A DNA stretch of 64,000 nucleotides from Bryobacter sp. (GTDB taxonomy: Bacteria > Acidobacteriota > Terriglobia > Bryobacterales > Bryobacteraceae): contig JALHNH010000021.1 of NCBI GenBank assembly GCA_022843625.1, forward strand, positions 41,624 to 105,623. The letters are read 5' to 3'. Positions 1 to 8,947 of the stretch are shown in pieces. Below the pieces are notes generated by a model. The model was not told the origin of the DNA. It made no database searches and was given only the letters and a program-made list of their open reading frames with translations. Position 1 is the stretch's first letter. Each line of letters begins with the position of its first letter. Both the position numbers and the translations under genes were made by a program.

Positions 1-1
1 C

Positions 2-49
2 GCCACCGCCTGGGCCATCGTCGGCCGCACCGAAGCCGAAACCTTCTAA
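2..49 (+). CDS. C-terminal fragment of an unidentified protein
   Basis: An open frame enters from the left edge and ends in TAA at 47-49, giving the last 15 residues, ATAWAIVGRTEAETF. This is too short to identify a family. It would run convergently into the glycosyltransferase gene and overlap it by 4 bases, a spacing seen repeatedly in this window, which is the only support for it being real. It may equally be chance. Confidence 0.35.
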   Translation, partial: ATAWAIVGRTEAETF

Positions 50-1518
50 GGCACGATCAGTATCTCGACCCAGAAGCCCCGCTGCTCAAACCCAACAAGC
101 GGCTTTAACCCGGGCAGGTCCGCGACATCCCTGAACCCTGCCTCATCGGCAAAGCGAAAGTACTTGCGCAGCAACTCTTTTACCCAGGGCCAGCGCGCCA
201 ACCCATAGGCCGGGTCCCACGTCCGCGCATACAAAATCAATACATCTCCACGCTCCCACTCGAGGCCCTTCAACCGCTCAATCGACAAATCGTCCACTGC
301 TCGCACCGCCGCAATCGGCTCTTCCACATATCCGAGATAAGGCTTCCTCAACGCATCCGTCAGCGGCCATGTCGTTGTTATCCGGCTGCGGCTCAGACCC
401 GATTCCACAAAGCCTGCTGCATTCCGTTGTGCCTCCACCAGATCCACCATCGCTAGATTATTCTCCAGCGCAAAGGGCCAGGGCGGATTCACAAACAACA
501 TCGTGATCAGGCCAGCACAACTGAGCGCCAACACCACGTGCCGCCACTTGCCCGCAAGCGTCGACATCCCCGCCGCAAACGCTGCATAAAGCACCGGCAA
601 CACTGGCAACAAATACCTCTCAAGCACCGCCCCGCCAGTCACCGACACAAGCAAGACATGCGCGACGCAAGCCGCCGCCACCGGCCTCCAACGCTGGTCA
701 AATCCAACCTGCTTCCACCGCCAGATCAAGACTCCCAGCGGCAATATGTGCAAGTTCTCAATCCCCAAGTAACTCACCCGCCGCAACAGCGCATAGCCTA
801 GCCGCACTGGATGCAGTGGATAAAGCATGTTGTATTCCGCGTAGGCTGCATCCCCAAACAGTCGTCCCGTCGAGAACCAAACATAAGCCACCCAGTTCAC
901 TACCACCAGCACTGGCCCCAATACCAATTGCGCCGCAAACTGCCGCCGTCCATCGCGCCAGGCAAAGACCCCCAACACAAGCGGGATCCCGATCGATGTC
1001 TCCTTAAACGCCACACTCAACACCGCCGCCACCACCGCCACCATCTCCAGCTTCATCAAGTAAGCAAGAAGCAAAATCGTCGTAAACAAGGCCGAGGGCA
1101 AATCCAGTTGCGCCATCATCGACTGCGTATACACCAATGGATTGGCCAGCATCAAAGCCGCCACTGCAAAGGCCGGCACCCCACGCGCACCCTTGAGCAA
1201 CTCCACTGCCAGTAAAAAAGACACAGTCAAAAATGCCGCCCCAAACAACAGCATCAGACTCCGCGTAAGTGGAATGGAATACCCAAAAACTTTCCAGATC
1301 CCAGCTAGTAGCAGAGGCAACCCGGGTGGATGAGAGTTCGGCATCGCCGACTTCGGGATAAGCGCTCCACGCTGATACAAATCCTGCGCCTGAGAAATGA
1401 ACTGCCCTGCTTCATCCCAGAAGAAGGGCAGGGAAATTAGTTTGTAATGGGTACTAAAGAGAATGAACGCAAAGACACCAAACAGAATCGCAACCGATAC
1501 TGCCCGCCTCTGCAGCAA
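46..1518 (-). CDS. GT39/ArnT-like membrane glycosyltransferase
   Basis: 490 residues, mostly hydrophobic, with about ten predicted membrane helices. The first helix is followed by a short loop with W34-D35-E36, the acidic loop-1 motif of the GT-C glycosyltransferases (dolichyl-phosphate-mannose mannosyltransferase / ArnT type) that bind a polyprenyl-phosphate sugar. NSHPPGLPLL near residue 61 is the usual second family signature. The last 120 residues look like a soluble periplasmic part. It probably transfers a lipid-linked sugar on the outer face of the inner membrane; the acceptor cannot be read from sequence. It starts at TTG, preceded by AGGA at suitable spacing, 9 bases after the DUF3467 gene ends, so the two may be cotranscribed. 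Confidence 0.8.
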   Translation of the reverse strand: MLQRRAVSVAILFGVFAFILFSTHYKLISLPFFWDEAGQFISQAQDLYQRGALIPKSAMPNSHPPGLPLLLAGIWKVFGYSIPLTRSLMLLFGAAFLTVSFLLAVELLKGARGVPAFAVAALMLANPLVYTQSMMAQLDLPSALFTTILLLAYLMKLEMVAVVAAVLSVAFKETSIGIPLVLGVFAWRDGRRQFAAQLVLGPVLVVVNWVAYVWFSTGRLFGDAAYAEYNMLYPLHPVRLGYALLRRVSYLGIENLHILPLGVLIWRWKQVGFDQRWRPVAAACVAHVLLVSVTGGAVLERYLLPVLPVLYAAFAAGMSTLAGKWRHVVLALSCAGLITMLFVNPPWPFALENNLAMVDLVEAQRNAAGFVESGLSRSRITTTWPLTDALRKPYLGYVEEPIAAVRAVDDLSIERLKGLEWERGDVLILYARTWDPAYGLARWPWVKELLRKYFRFADEAGFRDVADLPGLKPLVGFEQRGFWVEILIVP

Positions 1519-1527
1519 GCGAAAATC

Positions 1528-1821
1528 CTACTGAACGGGGCCAGAGCCATTGGCTGGCTCAAGGCGAATCTCACCAAACGTGCCCTCATACTGGGCAATG
1601 TTCTGGTTCAAAAGATTGGCCAAGGCCTTCGCCTGTTGAGGGCTCAAATAGACACCCTGAAAATTCGTGATGTTCACAGTTTCCGGAACGGTTTGTGAAA
1701 TGGTCCCAAACATCAAAAAGAAATCCCACAGGTTCACTCGAACCTGAACCGAATTGGAATAGCTTTCCTTGTAGTCTTCACTTTGCGAAATCTGTAATTT
1801 TGGAGCTTGTGTAGGGAACAT
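1528..1821 (-). CDS. DUF3467-family protein
   Basis: 97 residues. The layout NSVQVRVNLWDFFLMFG, then a TVNITNFQGVYLSPQQAKAL segment and a closing NIAQYEGTFGEI matches the small DUF3467 family, whose function is unknown. No signal peptide or membrane segment. The ATG at 1821 is preferred; an in-frame TTG at 1830 would add three residues. Neither has a good Shine-Dalgarno sequence. The gene lies 35 bases downstream of tRNA-Asp on the same strand and 9 bases before the glycosyltransferase, so it might be read from the tRNA promoter. Confidence 0.75.
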   Translation of the reverse strand: MFPTQAPKLQISQSEDYKESYSNSVQVRVNLWDFFLMFGTISQTVPETVNITNFQGVYLSPQQAKALANLLNQNIAQYEGTFGEIRLEPANGSGPVQ

Positions 1822-1856
1822 CAAAACCAACTTTTTTGGAGGGGAGAGAAGAGAAA

Positions 1857-1933
<77 letters not shown>

Positions 1934-1972
1934 GCAAACTGCCAGAATTTTTAGATTACCACAAAGCACCCC

Positions 1973-3166
1973 TTAGCGGGAAGAGACCTGCCGCTCTGAG
2001 AGCAATTTTTCAACGGTTGCCGTAAACTCTTTCTTCGCTGCCTCAAACAGGGGGCCTGAAGCGTTGCTTGGGAAGCCCGCGTGCGCCCCTTTCACGAGTC
2101 CGTCCCGGCCTACAAAGAATGTAGTCGGCCAGGCATTCCAGTTTTGAGCCTGCGAAAGTTTCTCTTTCGCCTCACCCGTCTCCCCAGCCAGCAGTACCGT
2201 GTATTCAATCCCATACTTCTTGATGAAAGCCTTCAAGCGTACCGGGTCAGCAAGCTGTTCTGCTTCTTCGAAATCAAGGGCAACAATCTCAAGCCCGTCC
2301 TTCTTGTACTTCTTGTAAAGCGCGGCAAGAAAAGGAGCTTCATCATGGCAATTCGGGCACCAGCTACCCGTGATGTTGATCAGAACAACCTTGCCGCGGA
2401 ACTGCGCATCGCTCTCGCTCACAATCTTGCCCGTCAGATCGGGATAGGCAAAACGGAAGGGTTCAGCCGCATTCTTCACCGTCGTAAAGCGATGTGCGTC
2501 GCTGGGTTCAACCAGTCCTTGCGCCCGCGCCTGCTCCGGCCGGCGAGCCACATACTCCATCTTTCCGTTCTGCTGCAGCGCAAGCGTGCCGTCTTCTTTC
2601 ACACTCACTTCAAGCAATCCCGGACGTGCTCCTGAAAAGTGGCTCAAGAGAAACTTTCCCTGCTTAAAGCCCCCACTCAATGTCCCCGTATCCCCGTCAA
2701 TCCGCAAAATCGACGCATTCACTTCATTTCCCTTTTGTTCGACGATGAAGCGCCAGGCCTTCTCCCCCTTCGGGCTGTTGGTTTCGATTTCCCAAATGCC
2801 GCCAATTTCAGGCGCATTCCCTTCGCTCACCGCTTCCACGTGTGGCACTGCTTGAAATTCATAAACCCGCTTGCCACGCCCGTATTCCCCTGCCAATGCC
2901 TTGCCGTCATAGGTAGCACTCAGCTTGGTTGCATAGTAATCAAATTCCAGCTTGAGCGTTTTGCCGTCAAAGCTTCCGGCCGAGGACTTGTATTTGTCCG
3001 ATCCATTTAAAAAAACTCCAGAAGCCAATCCAGGCTTCGCCTCAATCTCAAATCGGAAGGGGATCGTCAGTCCATTGCTCACTACTGTTGCATCCCACAC
3101 TCCCTGCAAAGTCTGGCCAAACATCGGAATCACTAGTAAACTCATCGACAAAAGGGTTTTCTTCAT
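1973..3166 (-). CDS. Secreted TlpA-like thioredoxin-fold protein
   Basis: 397 residues. Residues 1-17 form a signal peptide (MKKTLLSMSLLVIPMFGQ). Residues 20-210 contain two similar lipocalin-like blocks, each with a 'GxWxxxxxxxxG' start (GVWDATV near 22, GIWEIET near 123). The C-terminal third is a TlpA/ResA-type thioredoxin fold with the redox pair C270-P-N-C273 in GSWCPNCHDEAPF. Such proteins reduce disulfides or haem-binding cysteines in the periplasm. The substrate is unknown, but a multihaem cytochrome is encoded near 52 kb. Transcribed divergently from the Fe-S type Rrf2 regulator, with 83 bases between the two starts, so it is a candidate regulatory target. Confidence 0.8.
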   Translation of the reverse strand: MKKTLLSMSLLVIPMFGQTLQGVWDATVVSNGLTIPFRFEIEAKPGLASGVFLNGSDKYKSSAGSFDGKTLKLEFDYYATKLSATYDGKALAGEYGRGKRVYEFQAVPHVEAVSEGNAPEIGGIWEIETNSPKGEKAWRFIVEQKGNEVNASILRIDGDTGTLSGGFKQGKFLLSHFSGARPGLLEVSVKEDGTLALQQNGKMEYVARRPEQARAQGLVEPSDAHRFTTVKNAAEPFRFAYPDLTGKIVSESDAQFRGKVVLINITGSWCPNCHDEAPFLAALYKKYKKDGLEIVALDFEEAEQLADPVRLKAFIKKYGIEYTVLLAGETGEAKEKLSQAQNWNAWPTTFFVGRDGLVKGAHAGFPSNASGPLFEAAKKEFTATVEKLLSERQVSSR

Positions 3167-3249
3167 AGCTATTCGTAATCTAAAACAGATACGCCTATTT
3201 GTCCATCGTTTTTATCGAGATTAATTTTCCAAGTAGAATAAGATGGCTC

Positions 3250-3723
3250 ATGCGCACGTTATCCAAGCGAACTCAATATGCCCTCCGAGCGCTTTATGCC
3301 CTGACCCGTCGTGGCCTGGATAAGCCGGCTCTCATAGGCGACTTGAGTAAAGAAGAGGACATCCCCAAGAAGTTCCTTGAGCAAATCCTCCTTAGCCTGA
3401 AGATGAAAGGGCTGGTGGATAGCCGTCGCGGACGTTATGGCGGCTATGTTCTCGCAGTTTCCCCGGATAAAGTCACTGTTGGTTCGATCATCCGCATGAT
3501 CGACGGCCCTCTCGCCCCCCTCCCGTGCGCCAGCGAATCCAACTTTCGCAAATGTGAGGAATGCCCGGACATCCGTTTCTGCGGCACCAGAATCCTGATG
3601 CGCCAGGTTCGAGACGCTACCGCCGACATCCTCGACCACACAACTCTCACCGACGTCTGCAAAAGAGTGGACGCCGCCAGGCTCGAAGCCGAACAGGGCG
3701 AAGAGCTCATGTACTACATCTAA
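3250..3723 (+). CDS. Rrf2-family regulator with a likely Fe-S cysteine cluster
   Basis: 157 residues. The N-terminal winged helix (TQYALRALYAL, IPKKFLEQILLSLKMKGLVDSRRG, GGYVLA) is typical of Rrf2/IscR/NsrR. Cysteines C93, C102, C105 and C111 sit in the loop where family members bind an Fe-S cluster, so it probably senses iron-sulfur status, nitric oxide or redox state. The frame is open back to 3199, but homology begins at MRTLSKRTQYAL, so ATG 3250 is chosen. A TAGAAT hexamer at 3234-3239 leaves a leader of only about 4 bases. A second regulator of this family (60734) lacks the cluster. Confidence 0.88.
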   Translation: MRTLSKRTQYALRALYALTRRGLDKPALIGDLSKEEDIPKKFLEQILLSLKMKGLVDSRRGRYGGYVLAVSPDKVTVGSIIRMIDGPLAPLPCASESNFRKCEECPDIRFCGTRILMRQVRDATADILDHTTLTDVCKRVDAARLEAEQGEELMYYI

Positions 3724-3805
3724 TCCCGCTATAGTCTATTAAATTGATCGACAATATTGACATCACTCTGTCTTCCGGTTATTCTCGATCAAGTAGATAT
3801 ACTTT

Positions 3806-4411
3806 ATGCAGAAACAAGTCTCTCCACCGTCGATTGCAACTCATCTGCTGCAGTCGGCTAGCACTTTGCTTGCCTATTCAGCTCACCCAACCGAGGCTCT
3901 TGAGCAGCTAGCTCAGTCCATAGGCCGGCTTGCCTTGCTAGACGAAGTGCGAATTGCAATTCACAACCCGCTGCGTGGTTCGAGCATTGGTGCCACTTAT
4001 CTGTCGAAGAATTCAAACCCTGCCGACATCATCATCAGCCGGCAGTTACGTTCAGGTCCATTCCTCTACGGCAACCTGGACGTCTTGGCCACCAAACCAG
4101 CGATCCGTGCAGCGGAGTTATTCCAGTTCATTTCCGCCCTTGAAGGTATCCTGCTCAACTACTCCATCCTGCAGTCGAGGTCAGCAGAGCATACCCGCCT
4201 GCGTGCTCAACTCAACCTGCAACACGAGGAGCTGCGCACCCGGAAGCTGGAGGCCCGCGCACAGGCAATCCTTGCCAGCAATTTCGGCTACACCCCCCAA
4301 TCAGCGCTGGAATGGCTCGATCAGGAAAGCCGCCGCGCCCGCACCTCAATTGCTTCTTTTGCTGCTCGCTTCATCGCCCAACAAACCCGCCGCCAAAGTG
4401 AGGCCGCATGA
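3806..4411 (+). CDS. GAF-like/ANTAR-domain protein, possible transcription antiterminator
   Basis: 201 residues. Residues ~15-125 look like a degenerate GAF-type sensor (weak call). Residues ~143-197 fit the ANTAR fold: three short helices beginning LEARAQAILASNFGYTPQSALEWL and ending with a conserved aromatic/alanine helix. ANTAR proteins bind paired hairpins in RNA leaders to prevent termination. No histidine kinase partner is adjacent. Its stop overlaps the start of the PIG-L gene by 4 bases (ATGA at 4408), so the two are translationally coupled. Confidence 0.72.
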   Translation: MQKQVSPPSIATHLLQSASTLLAYSAHPTEALEQLAQSIGRLALLDEVRIAIHNPLRGSSIGATYLSKNSNPADIIISRQLRSGPFLYGNLDVLATKPAIRAAELFQFISALEGILLNYSILQSRSAEHTRLRAQLNLQHEELRTRKLEARAQAILASNFGYTPQSALEWLDQESRRARTSIASFAARFIAQQTRRQSEAA

Positions 4412-5199
4412 CTCTTGTTGAATCCACCCCAGCCCCTGCCAGCTTCCTGCCCTCCCCGCCGTCTGTCCTCCTGATCGCCGCTCATCCCGACGACGAATAC
4501 TATTGCGCAGCCACCCTCTACCGCGTCGCGCGTGAGCTCAACGGGATAGTTGATCAAATGATTGTTACCGATGGAGCTGGCGGTCACCGCTTTGCCGCGC
4601 TCGCCGGGCATGTCTATGGCCTCGATCTCACCGAAGGCGGCAAAGACCATGCTCTGCTTCCGGAGATCCGGCGCGAAGAGTGCCTCCGGGCAGGCAAGCT
4701 TCTCGGAGTGCGCCAAACTGAATTCCTGGGACAACCAGATCCCGGTTACACCCAACAAGAGCGTGACGCCCATCGCGCCTGGCGGCTTCACGAGTTGAAG
4801 CACCGCCTTGAGAAGCGCATCCTCAGCCACGCTTACGACGCGATTTTCGTGCTTTCTCCGAACCCCGGAGAACATGGCCACCACATCGCTGTTGCGAACC
4901 TCACCCAGGAGATTTTGGGCAAGCTTCCCTCCAACCAGCGACCGTTGCTCCTCGCCGTGGAGCCTGCGCACTCCTCCCGCGAATCAAGTGTTGCCCCCAT
5001 CTTCCAATTCTCAAGATCCCGCGCTGTCTCTCGCGCAGAATCGCTCACCTATACCGTGATCGTAAATTGGCTGATTGCCGAGTACAAATCGCAAGGCCTC
5101 TTCCAACTCGAATCGGGCCGTCATGATTGCGAACGCTTCTGGCCACTCGGCTCAACCGATCCTGAGCGCGCAAAATACTTCTTTGCATCCATAGCCTAA
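4408..5199 (+). CDS. PIG-L (LmbE-like) zinc deacetylase
   Basis: 263 residues. It has the PIG-L signature A-H26-P-D-D29-E30 at the end of the first strand and E-H156-G-H158-H159 downstream, giving the metal ligands and catalytic Asp. The family deacetylates N-acetylglucosamine-containing small molecules (glycolipids, mycothiol or bacillithiol precursors, antibiotics). No signal peptide, so it is cytoplasmic. ATG overlaps the upstream stop (ATGA). Followed after 17 bases by a PLP enzyme; the three genes form one operon that may be controlled by its ANTAR protein. Confidence 0.88.
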   Translation: MTLVESTPAPASFLPSPPSVLLIAAHPDDEYYCAATLYRVARELNGIVDQMIVTDGAGGHRFAALAGHVYGLDLTEGGKDHALLPEIRREECLRAGKLLGVRQTEFLGQPDPGYTQQERDAHRAWRLHELKHRLEKRILSHAYDAIFVLSPNPGEHGHHIAVANLTQEILGKLPSNQRPLLLAVEPAHSSRESSVAPIFQFSRSRAVSRAESLTYTVIVNWLIAEYKSQGLFQLESGRHDCERFWPLGSTDPERAKYFFASIA

Positions 5200-5216
5200 A
5201 GCCCTAGCATAGACAA

Positions 5217-6443
5217 ATGACACGCCGCTCGGTGCTCGCCGCTCTCACTGCTCTTCAACGTATGCAGGCTCAAACCCCTCTGGAATCAGCCGCAAACGAA
5301 GACTTCTGGTTCAACGCCCGCATGGCCTTCACTGTCGATCGCAATCTACTCAACTTCAACAACGGCTCTGTCTGTCCCGCGCCTAAAGTTGTCCAGGAAG
5401 CCATGCATCGCTACTGGACCCTCACCAACCTCTCGCCCTCCCATTACGTCGACGAACTACTGCTGCCAGAAACCGACATCATCCGCGAAGACCTCGCCCG
5501 CGAATTCGGCTGCTCCCCGGAAGAACTCGCCATTACCCGCAACACCAGTGAAGGCCTGCACACTGTCCTGCTCGGCCTTGACCTCAAGCCGGGCGACGAA
5601 GTGCTCACCACCACGCAGGATTATCCCAGCATGATCTCAAGCCTCGAACAGCGCGCCTTTCGGGAGAAGATCAGCCTCAAAAAGTTCCCTTATCCCACTC
5701 CACCCAAGAGTCCGCAACACCTCTTTGATCTCTTCTTCCAGAACGTCACGCCAAAGACACGCGCCATCCTCGTCTCGCACTTGACCTTTACAACTGGGCA
5801 GATATTCCCCATTGCCGCCATCTGCAAAGAAGCCCGCCGCCGCGGCATCTACTCGATCGTGGATGGAGCCCACGGCTTCGCCCATCTGGACTTCAGGGTG
5901 AGCGACATCGATTGCGACTTCTACGCCACCAGCCTCCACAAATGGCTCACTGCTCCAGTTGGTACGGGTTTCCTTTATATGCGTCGGGAGCACATCCCGA
6001 ACGTTTGGCCGCTGGTCGGCGTCCCTGCCTCGATGCGCAACAACATTCGCAAATTCGAGAGCATCGGTACCCAGCCTGTCGCGATGCGCAATTCGATTGC
6101 GGATGCGCTTGCCTTCCACCGGGGCCTCGGGGCAAAGCGTAAAGAAGAGCGTCTCCGGTATCTCCGACGGCGCTGGGAAGCCCCACTCCGCAACCTCGCC
6201 CGGGTAATTCTTCGCAACGCTGACGACCCCAATCAATCCTGCGGTATCGGAGCCCTGTCCATCGACGGCCTCCCCTCAGACAAGCTAACTCAACAACTGA
6301 TGGACAAATACAAAATCCACGTCCGTACCCGAGTGATCGCAAACGAATTCGACTGCATCCGCGTCACCCCAAACGTCTACGCCTCCATCGAAGACATAGA
6401 CCGCTTTACTCGAGCAATTGCCTCAATCAGCTCCAGACTCTAG
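5217..6443 (+). CDS. Aminotransferase class V-fold PLP enzyme
   Basis: 408 residues of fold-type I, class V (isopenicillin N epimerase / cysteine desulfurase-like). ITRNTSEGLHTVLLGLDL (from ~106) is the phosphate-binding region, D216 in IVDGAHG contacts the pyridine nitrogen, and K242 in TSLHKWLTAPVGTGF is the predicted Schiff-base lysine. The N-terminus (MTRRSVLAALTALQRMQAQ) resembles a short Tat/Sec signal, unusual for the family; secreted class V homologues are, to my knowledge, often seen in acidobacteria. The reaction cannot be assigned. The 3' end overlaps the convergent phosphoribosyltransferase by 17 bases. Confidence 0.85.
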   Translation: MTRRSVLAALTALQRMQAQTPLESAANEDFWFNARMAFTVDRNLLNFNNGSVCPAPKVVQEAMHRYWTLTNLSPSHYVDELLLPETDIIREDLAREFGCSPEELAITRNTSEGLHTVLLGLDLKPGDEVLTTTQDYPSMISSLEQRAFREKISLKKFPYPTPPKSPQHLFDLFFQNVTPKTRAILVSHLTFTTGQIFPIAAICKEARRRGIYSIVDGAHGFAHLDFRVSDIDCDFYATSLHKWLTAPVGTGFLYMRREHIPNVWPLVGVPASMRNNIRKFESIGTQPVAMRNSIADALAFHRGLGAKRKEERLRYLRRRWEAPLRNLARVILRNADDPNQSCGIGALSIDGLPSDKLTQQLMDKYKIHVRTRVIANEFDCIRVTPNVYASIEDIDRFTRAIASISSRL

Positions 6444-7038
6444 TGATCTCATCGCCGTCTTCCTTCACATCCTTCGGCACTTCATGTGCCGCAAAACTAT
6501 CCAGCTTGGCGAGGTAAAACATTGGCAGCGGCGCAAAATTCGGAGCATCGGGCCACGGCTGATAAATCATCACTGCGATTCCTACCACCTCAGCACCATA
6601 GCTTTCTACCAGCGCTTTCAGATGAACCAGCTTCTGGCCAGTCCTGAAGATATCATCGACAAGTAGAATCTTCTCGCCCTTCTTCGGCGAAACAAACTCG
6701 CGAAACTTCTGTGGCATCCGCGCATCGTCAGCCTCGGCCCAATAAACCTTCTTCGCCCCCAGAGCCTCCACCACGCCATATGCAACAGGCAATCCACCGG
6801 TTGCTGGCGCCACGATCGACAACTGGCCCAGCATCGCCCGCAACTCGGTATTTGCCCGCACCTTCCGGCTCAGGGCCACGCTCAGAATCTTTGCGTTCTT
6901 GTAGTCGCTCATCACCAGCGGCATGCCCAGATACTCATCGGTATAGCTTCCGTCCGGGTAAACAAAGTTCCCTGTGCGCAGCGCGCCAGTTTCTCTCAGT
7001 AGCTCGACTACTTCTTCTTCAGTTGGCAATAATTGCAT
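6427..7038 (-). CDS. Orotate phosphoribosyltransferase-like protein
   Basis: 203 residues. The type I phosphoribosyltransferase motif ILLVDDIFRTGQK is at 124-136, with the PRPP-contacting acidic pair followed by T-G. LSIVAPATGGLPVAYGVVEALG fits the orotate phosphoribosyltransferase layout. The start of the protein (ETGALRTGNFVYPDGSYTDEYL) also resembles OPRT, which converts orotate and PRPP to OMP. It is only distantly similar to standard PyrE and its substrate could differ. Two bases separate it from the upstream sugar transferase gene. Confidence 0.75.
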   Translation of the reverse strand: MQLLPTEEEVVELLRETGALRTGNFVYPDGSYTDEYLGMPLVMSDYKNAKILSVALSRKVRANTELRAMLGQLSIVAPATGGLPVAYGVVEALGAKKVYWAEADDARMPQKFREFVSPKKGEKILLVDDIFRTGQKLVHLKALVESYGAEVVGIAVMIYQPWPDAPNFAPLPMFYLAKLDSFAAHEVPKDVKEDGDEITRVWS

Positions 7039-7040
7039 AA

Positions 7041-8399
7041 TCAGTTCGCTCCTCGTCCCAGCAATACTAGCGGAATCGTCCGCAGCAGAATCCTGCTATC
7101 CAGGGTCAACGACCAGTTGTCGATGTATTCCATATCCATTTTCATCACGGTATCGACATCCAGCCCGTCCCGTCCCTCTACTGCCCATATACAGGTAAGC
7201 CCGGGGCGCATCCGCAATCGGCGCCTTTGCCAGCCAGCATAATTCTCAACTTCGTCGGGTGTCGCGGGGCGTGGCCCAACCAGAGACATATCGCCCTTCA
7301 ATACATTCCATAACTGTGGAAGTTCATCAATCGAGAACTTCCGCAACCATCGTCCCACCGGTGTCAACCGCGGATCCTTGGGGATCTTGAAGTTCAATTT
7401 CTTTACATTCAGGTGTGCATATTGCTGCTTCAATGCCTCTGCGTTCTCCACCATCGAACGAAATTTGTAGACCACAAACCTCCGGCCATTCAAACCACAT
7501 CTCTCCTGTCGGAAGATCACCTTACCGGGCGAGGTCAAACGAATCAAAATGGCCGCTGCCATCAAGACTGGCGAGGCAATCAGCAACGCTAATGCTGCCA
7601 CAGAGAAATCGACAATACGCTTGGCTAGCAGTTTAATCTCGTCGGTCGGTGTTGCGCTGAAAGTAAGCATCGGCGTCGGCCCCAGGCGATCGAGATAAAC
7701 CTCGCTATTTACATGAGGAAAGAACTCCAGGCTCAAGCGGGTCCGAACGCCTTCTTCGTCACACTGTAGGAACAGTTCAGCCAGGCTGCTCAACCTCTCT
7801 GGCTCCACCGCAAACAAGACCTCATCGACGATGTTGTCCCGCAAGGCCGCAGTCACCTCCGCAGTATCGTTAACGATCCCCAGCACGCGAGTTCCGGCCG
7901 CTGCATTCACTTCGATTTGACGAGCCAACTCCTCCGCCCGCTCACCGCTCCCGAAGATCAACACAAAGTGCTGCCCACCAAATTCACGGCGAATCATTCC
8001 AACCAGGCTTCCGGCATTCAGGCGGAAAAGCAATAGAAACAAAAATTGCAGTCCCACAAAGCAGAGAAGAAAGAACCGGCTCAGGTCGAGCTTGAGAAAG
8101 TAATCCACAAGCACCATCGTCATAAAACCAAAAACAGCTTGCTTTGCGGTCTCGCGGAAGATCACATAACGGTTAGCCCCATCCAAGCGGTCGTACACTT
8201 GTACCCAGAGGCAGAAAACTACACTTGATATCGCCGCTACTCCAAATAGCAATAATTTCAACGAGGCAGCGAGGAAAAAATCGTGCGTTAATGGCAACAG
8301 CGAACGCGTCAGATACGCCGCTTCAAAGGCAAGCGCCGTGAGTAGAACATCCGACAGGGCAAAAAGTACCCTTGCTTTGCGATGATGGCGACTATACAC
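7041..8399 (-). CDS. Polyprenyl-phosphate sugar phosphotransferase (exopolysaccharide)
   Basis: 452 residues. Four N-terminal membrane helices (residues ~10-110) lead into a Rossmann-like domain with VLIFGSGERAEELA, then a fifth membrane segment (VAALALLIASPVLMAAAILI) and the catalytic domain with FRQERCGLNGRRFVVYKFRSM, the hallmark of WbaP/WcaJ-type enzymes. These transfer a sugar-1-phosphate to undecaprenyl phosphate as the first step of capsule or exopolysaccharide synthesis. It starts at GTG; the divergent DUF3299 lipoprotein starts 12 bases away. No other polysaccharide genes are adjacent, apart from the unlinked GT39-like and pyruvyl transferase genes. Confidence 0.93.
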   Translation of the reverse strand: MYSRHHRKARVLFALSDVLLTALAFEAAYLTRSLLPLTHDFFLAASLKLLLFGVAAISSVVFCLWVQVYDRLDGANRYVIFRETAKQAVFGFMTMVLVDYFLKLDLSRFFLLCFVGLQFLFLLLFRLNAGSLVGMIRREFGGQHFVLIFGSGERAEELARQIEVNAAAGTRVLGIVNDTAEVTAALRDNIVDEVLFAVEPERLSSLAELFLQCDEEGVRTRLSLEFFPHVNSEVYLDRLGPTPMLTFSATPTDEIKLLAKRIVDFSVAALALLIASPVLMAAAILIRLTSPGKVIFRQERCGLNGRRFVVYKFRSMVENAEALKQQYAHLNVKKLNFKIPKDPRLTPVGRWLRKFSIDELPQLWNVLKGDMSLVGPRPATPDEVENYAGWQRRRLRMRPGLTCIWAVEGRDGLDVDTVMKMDMEYIDNWSLTLDSRILLRTIPLVLLGRGAN

Positions 8400-8410
8400 C
8401 CAATAACACC

Positions 8411-8947
8411 GTGCAAACCCAGATTATCACTTTGACTCTATTGAGCTTGACTCTCGCCGCCTGTGGCCCTACCTACCGCACGGTTGAGGTGTCTGCCGAA
8501 GCCGGTCGTCCCAAGCGCTCTGATGCCAAAGGCGTCGAGCTCCCCGTGGAGGAACCAGTAGGCCCGAAGCCCGTTTCGCTCGACGGCTTTCAGCGCATGG
8601 AATGGAAAACGCTCCGCACTCTCGACGTCAAAACGGGAAAAGCCTCAGCCGAACTTTCTGCCTTCACGGGAGCCAATATCAAAATTTCCGGCTTCATGGT
8701 TCCCTTTGATGATGAAGACGAACAGGTCACCGAGTTCTTATTGGTGCCGCAAGCCGGGATGTGTATCCACACGCCTCCACCACCTCCCAATCAGATTGTT
8801 TTAGTTGAAGTCGCGACAGGCGGAGCCAATCGAGTCGAGTGGGACAAAGAGGTTAGTGTCTTCGGACAGTTTCAGATCGTAGACGGCAACAGCCCCTACG
8901 GCAAAACGGGCTTCAAAATATCAGCTGTTCGTGCTCGCCCCGACTAG
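8411..8947 (+). CDS. DUF3299-family lipoprotein
   Basis: 178 residues. GTG at 8411 gives a good lipoprotein signal (LLSLTLAAC, lipobox L-A-A-C); the open frame further upstream overlaps the divergent gene. The DUF3299 core has KISGFMVPFDDED, then GMCIHTPPPPPNQIV with the conserved Cys-Ile-His-Thr-Pro run. DUF3299 proteins are often found with MacB-like ABC transporters; as I recall, a Vibrio zinc-uptake system (Zrg) includes one. A second DUF3299 gene with such a transporter is at 17171. The 3' end overlaps the convergent MerC gene by 27 bases. Confidence 0.82.
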   Translation: MQTQIITLTLLSLTLAACGPTYRTVEVSAEAGRPKRSDAKGVELPVEEPVGPKPVSLDGFQRMEWKTLRTLDVKTGKASAELSAFTGANIKISGFMVPFDDEDEQVTEFLLVPQAGMCIHTPPPPPNQIVLVEVATGGANRVEWDKEVSVFGQFQIVDGNSPYGKTGFKISAVRARPD

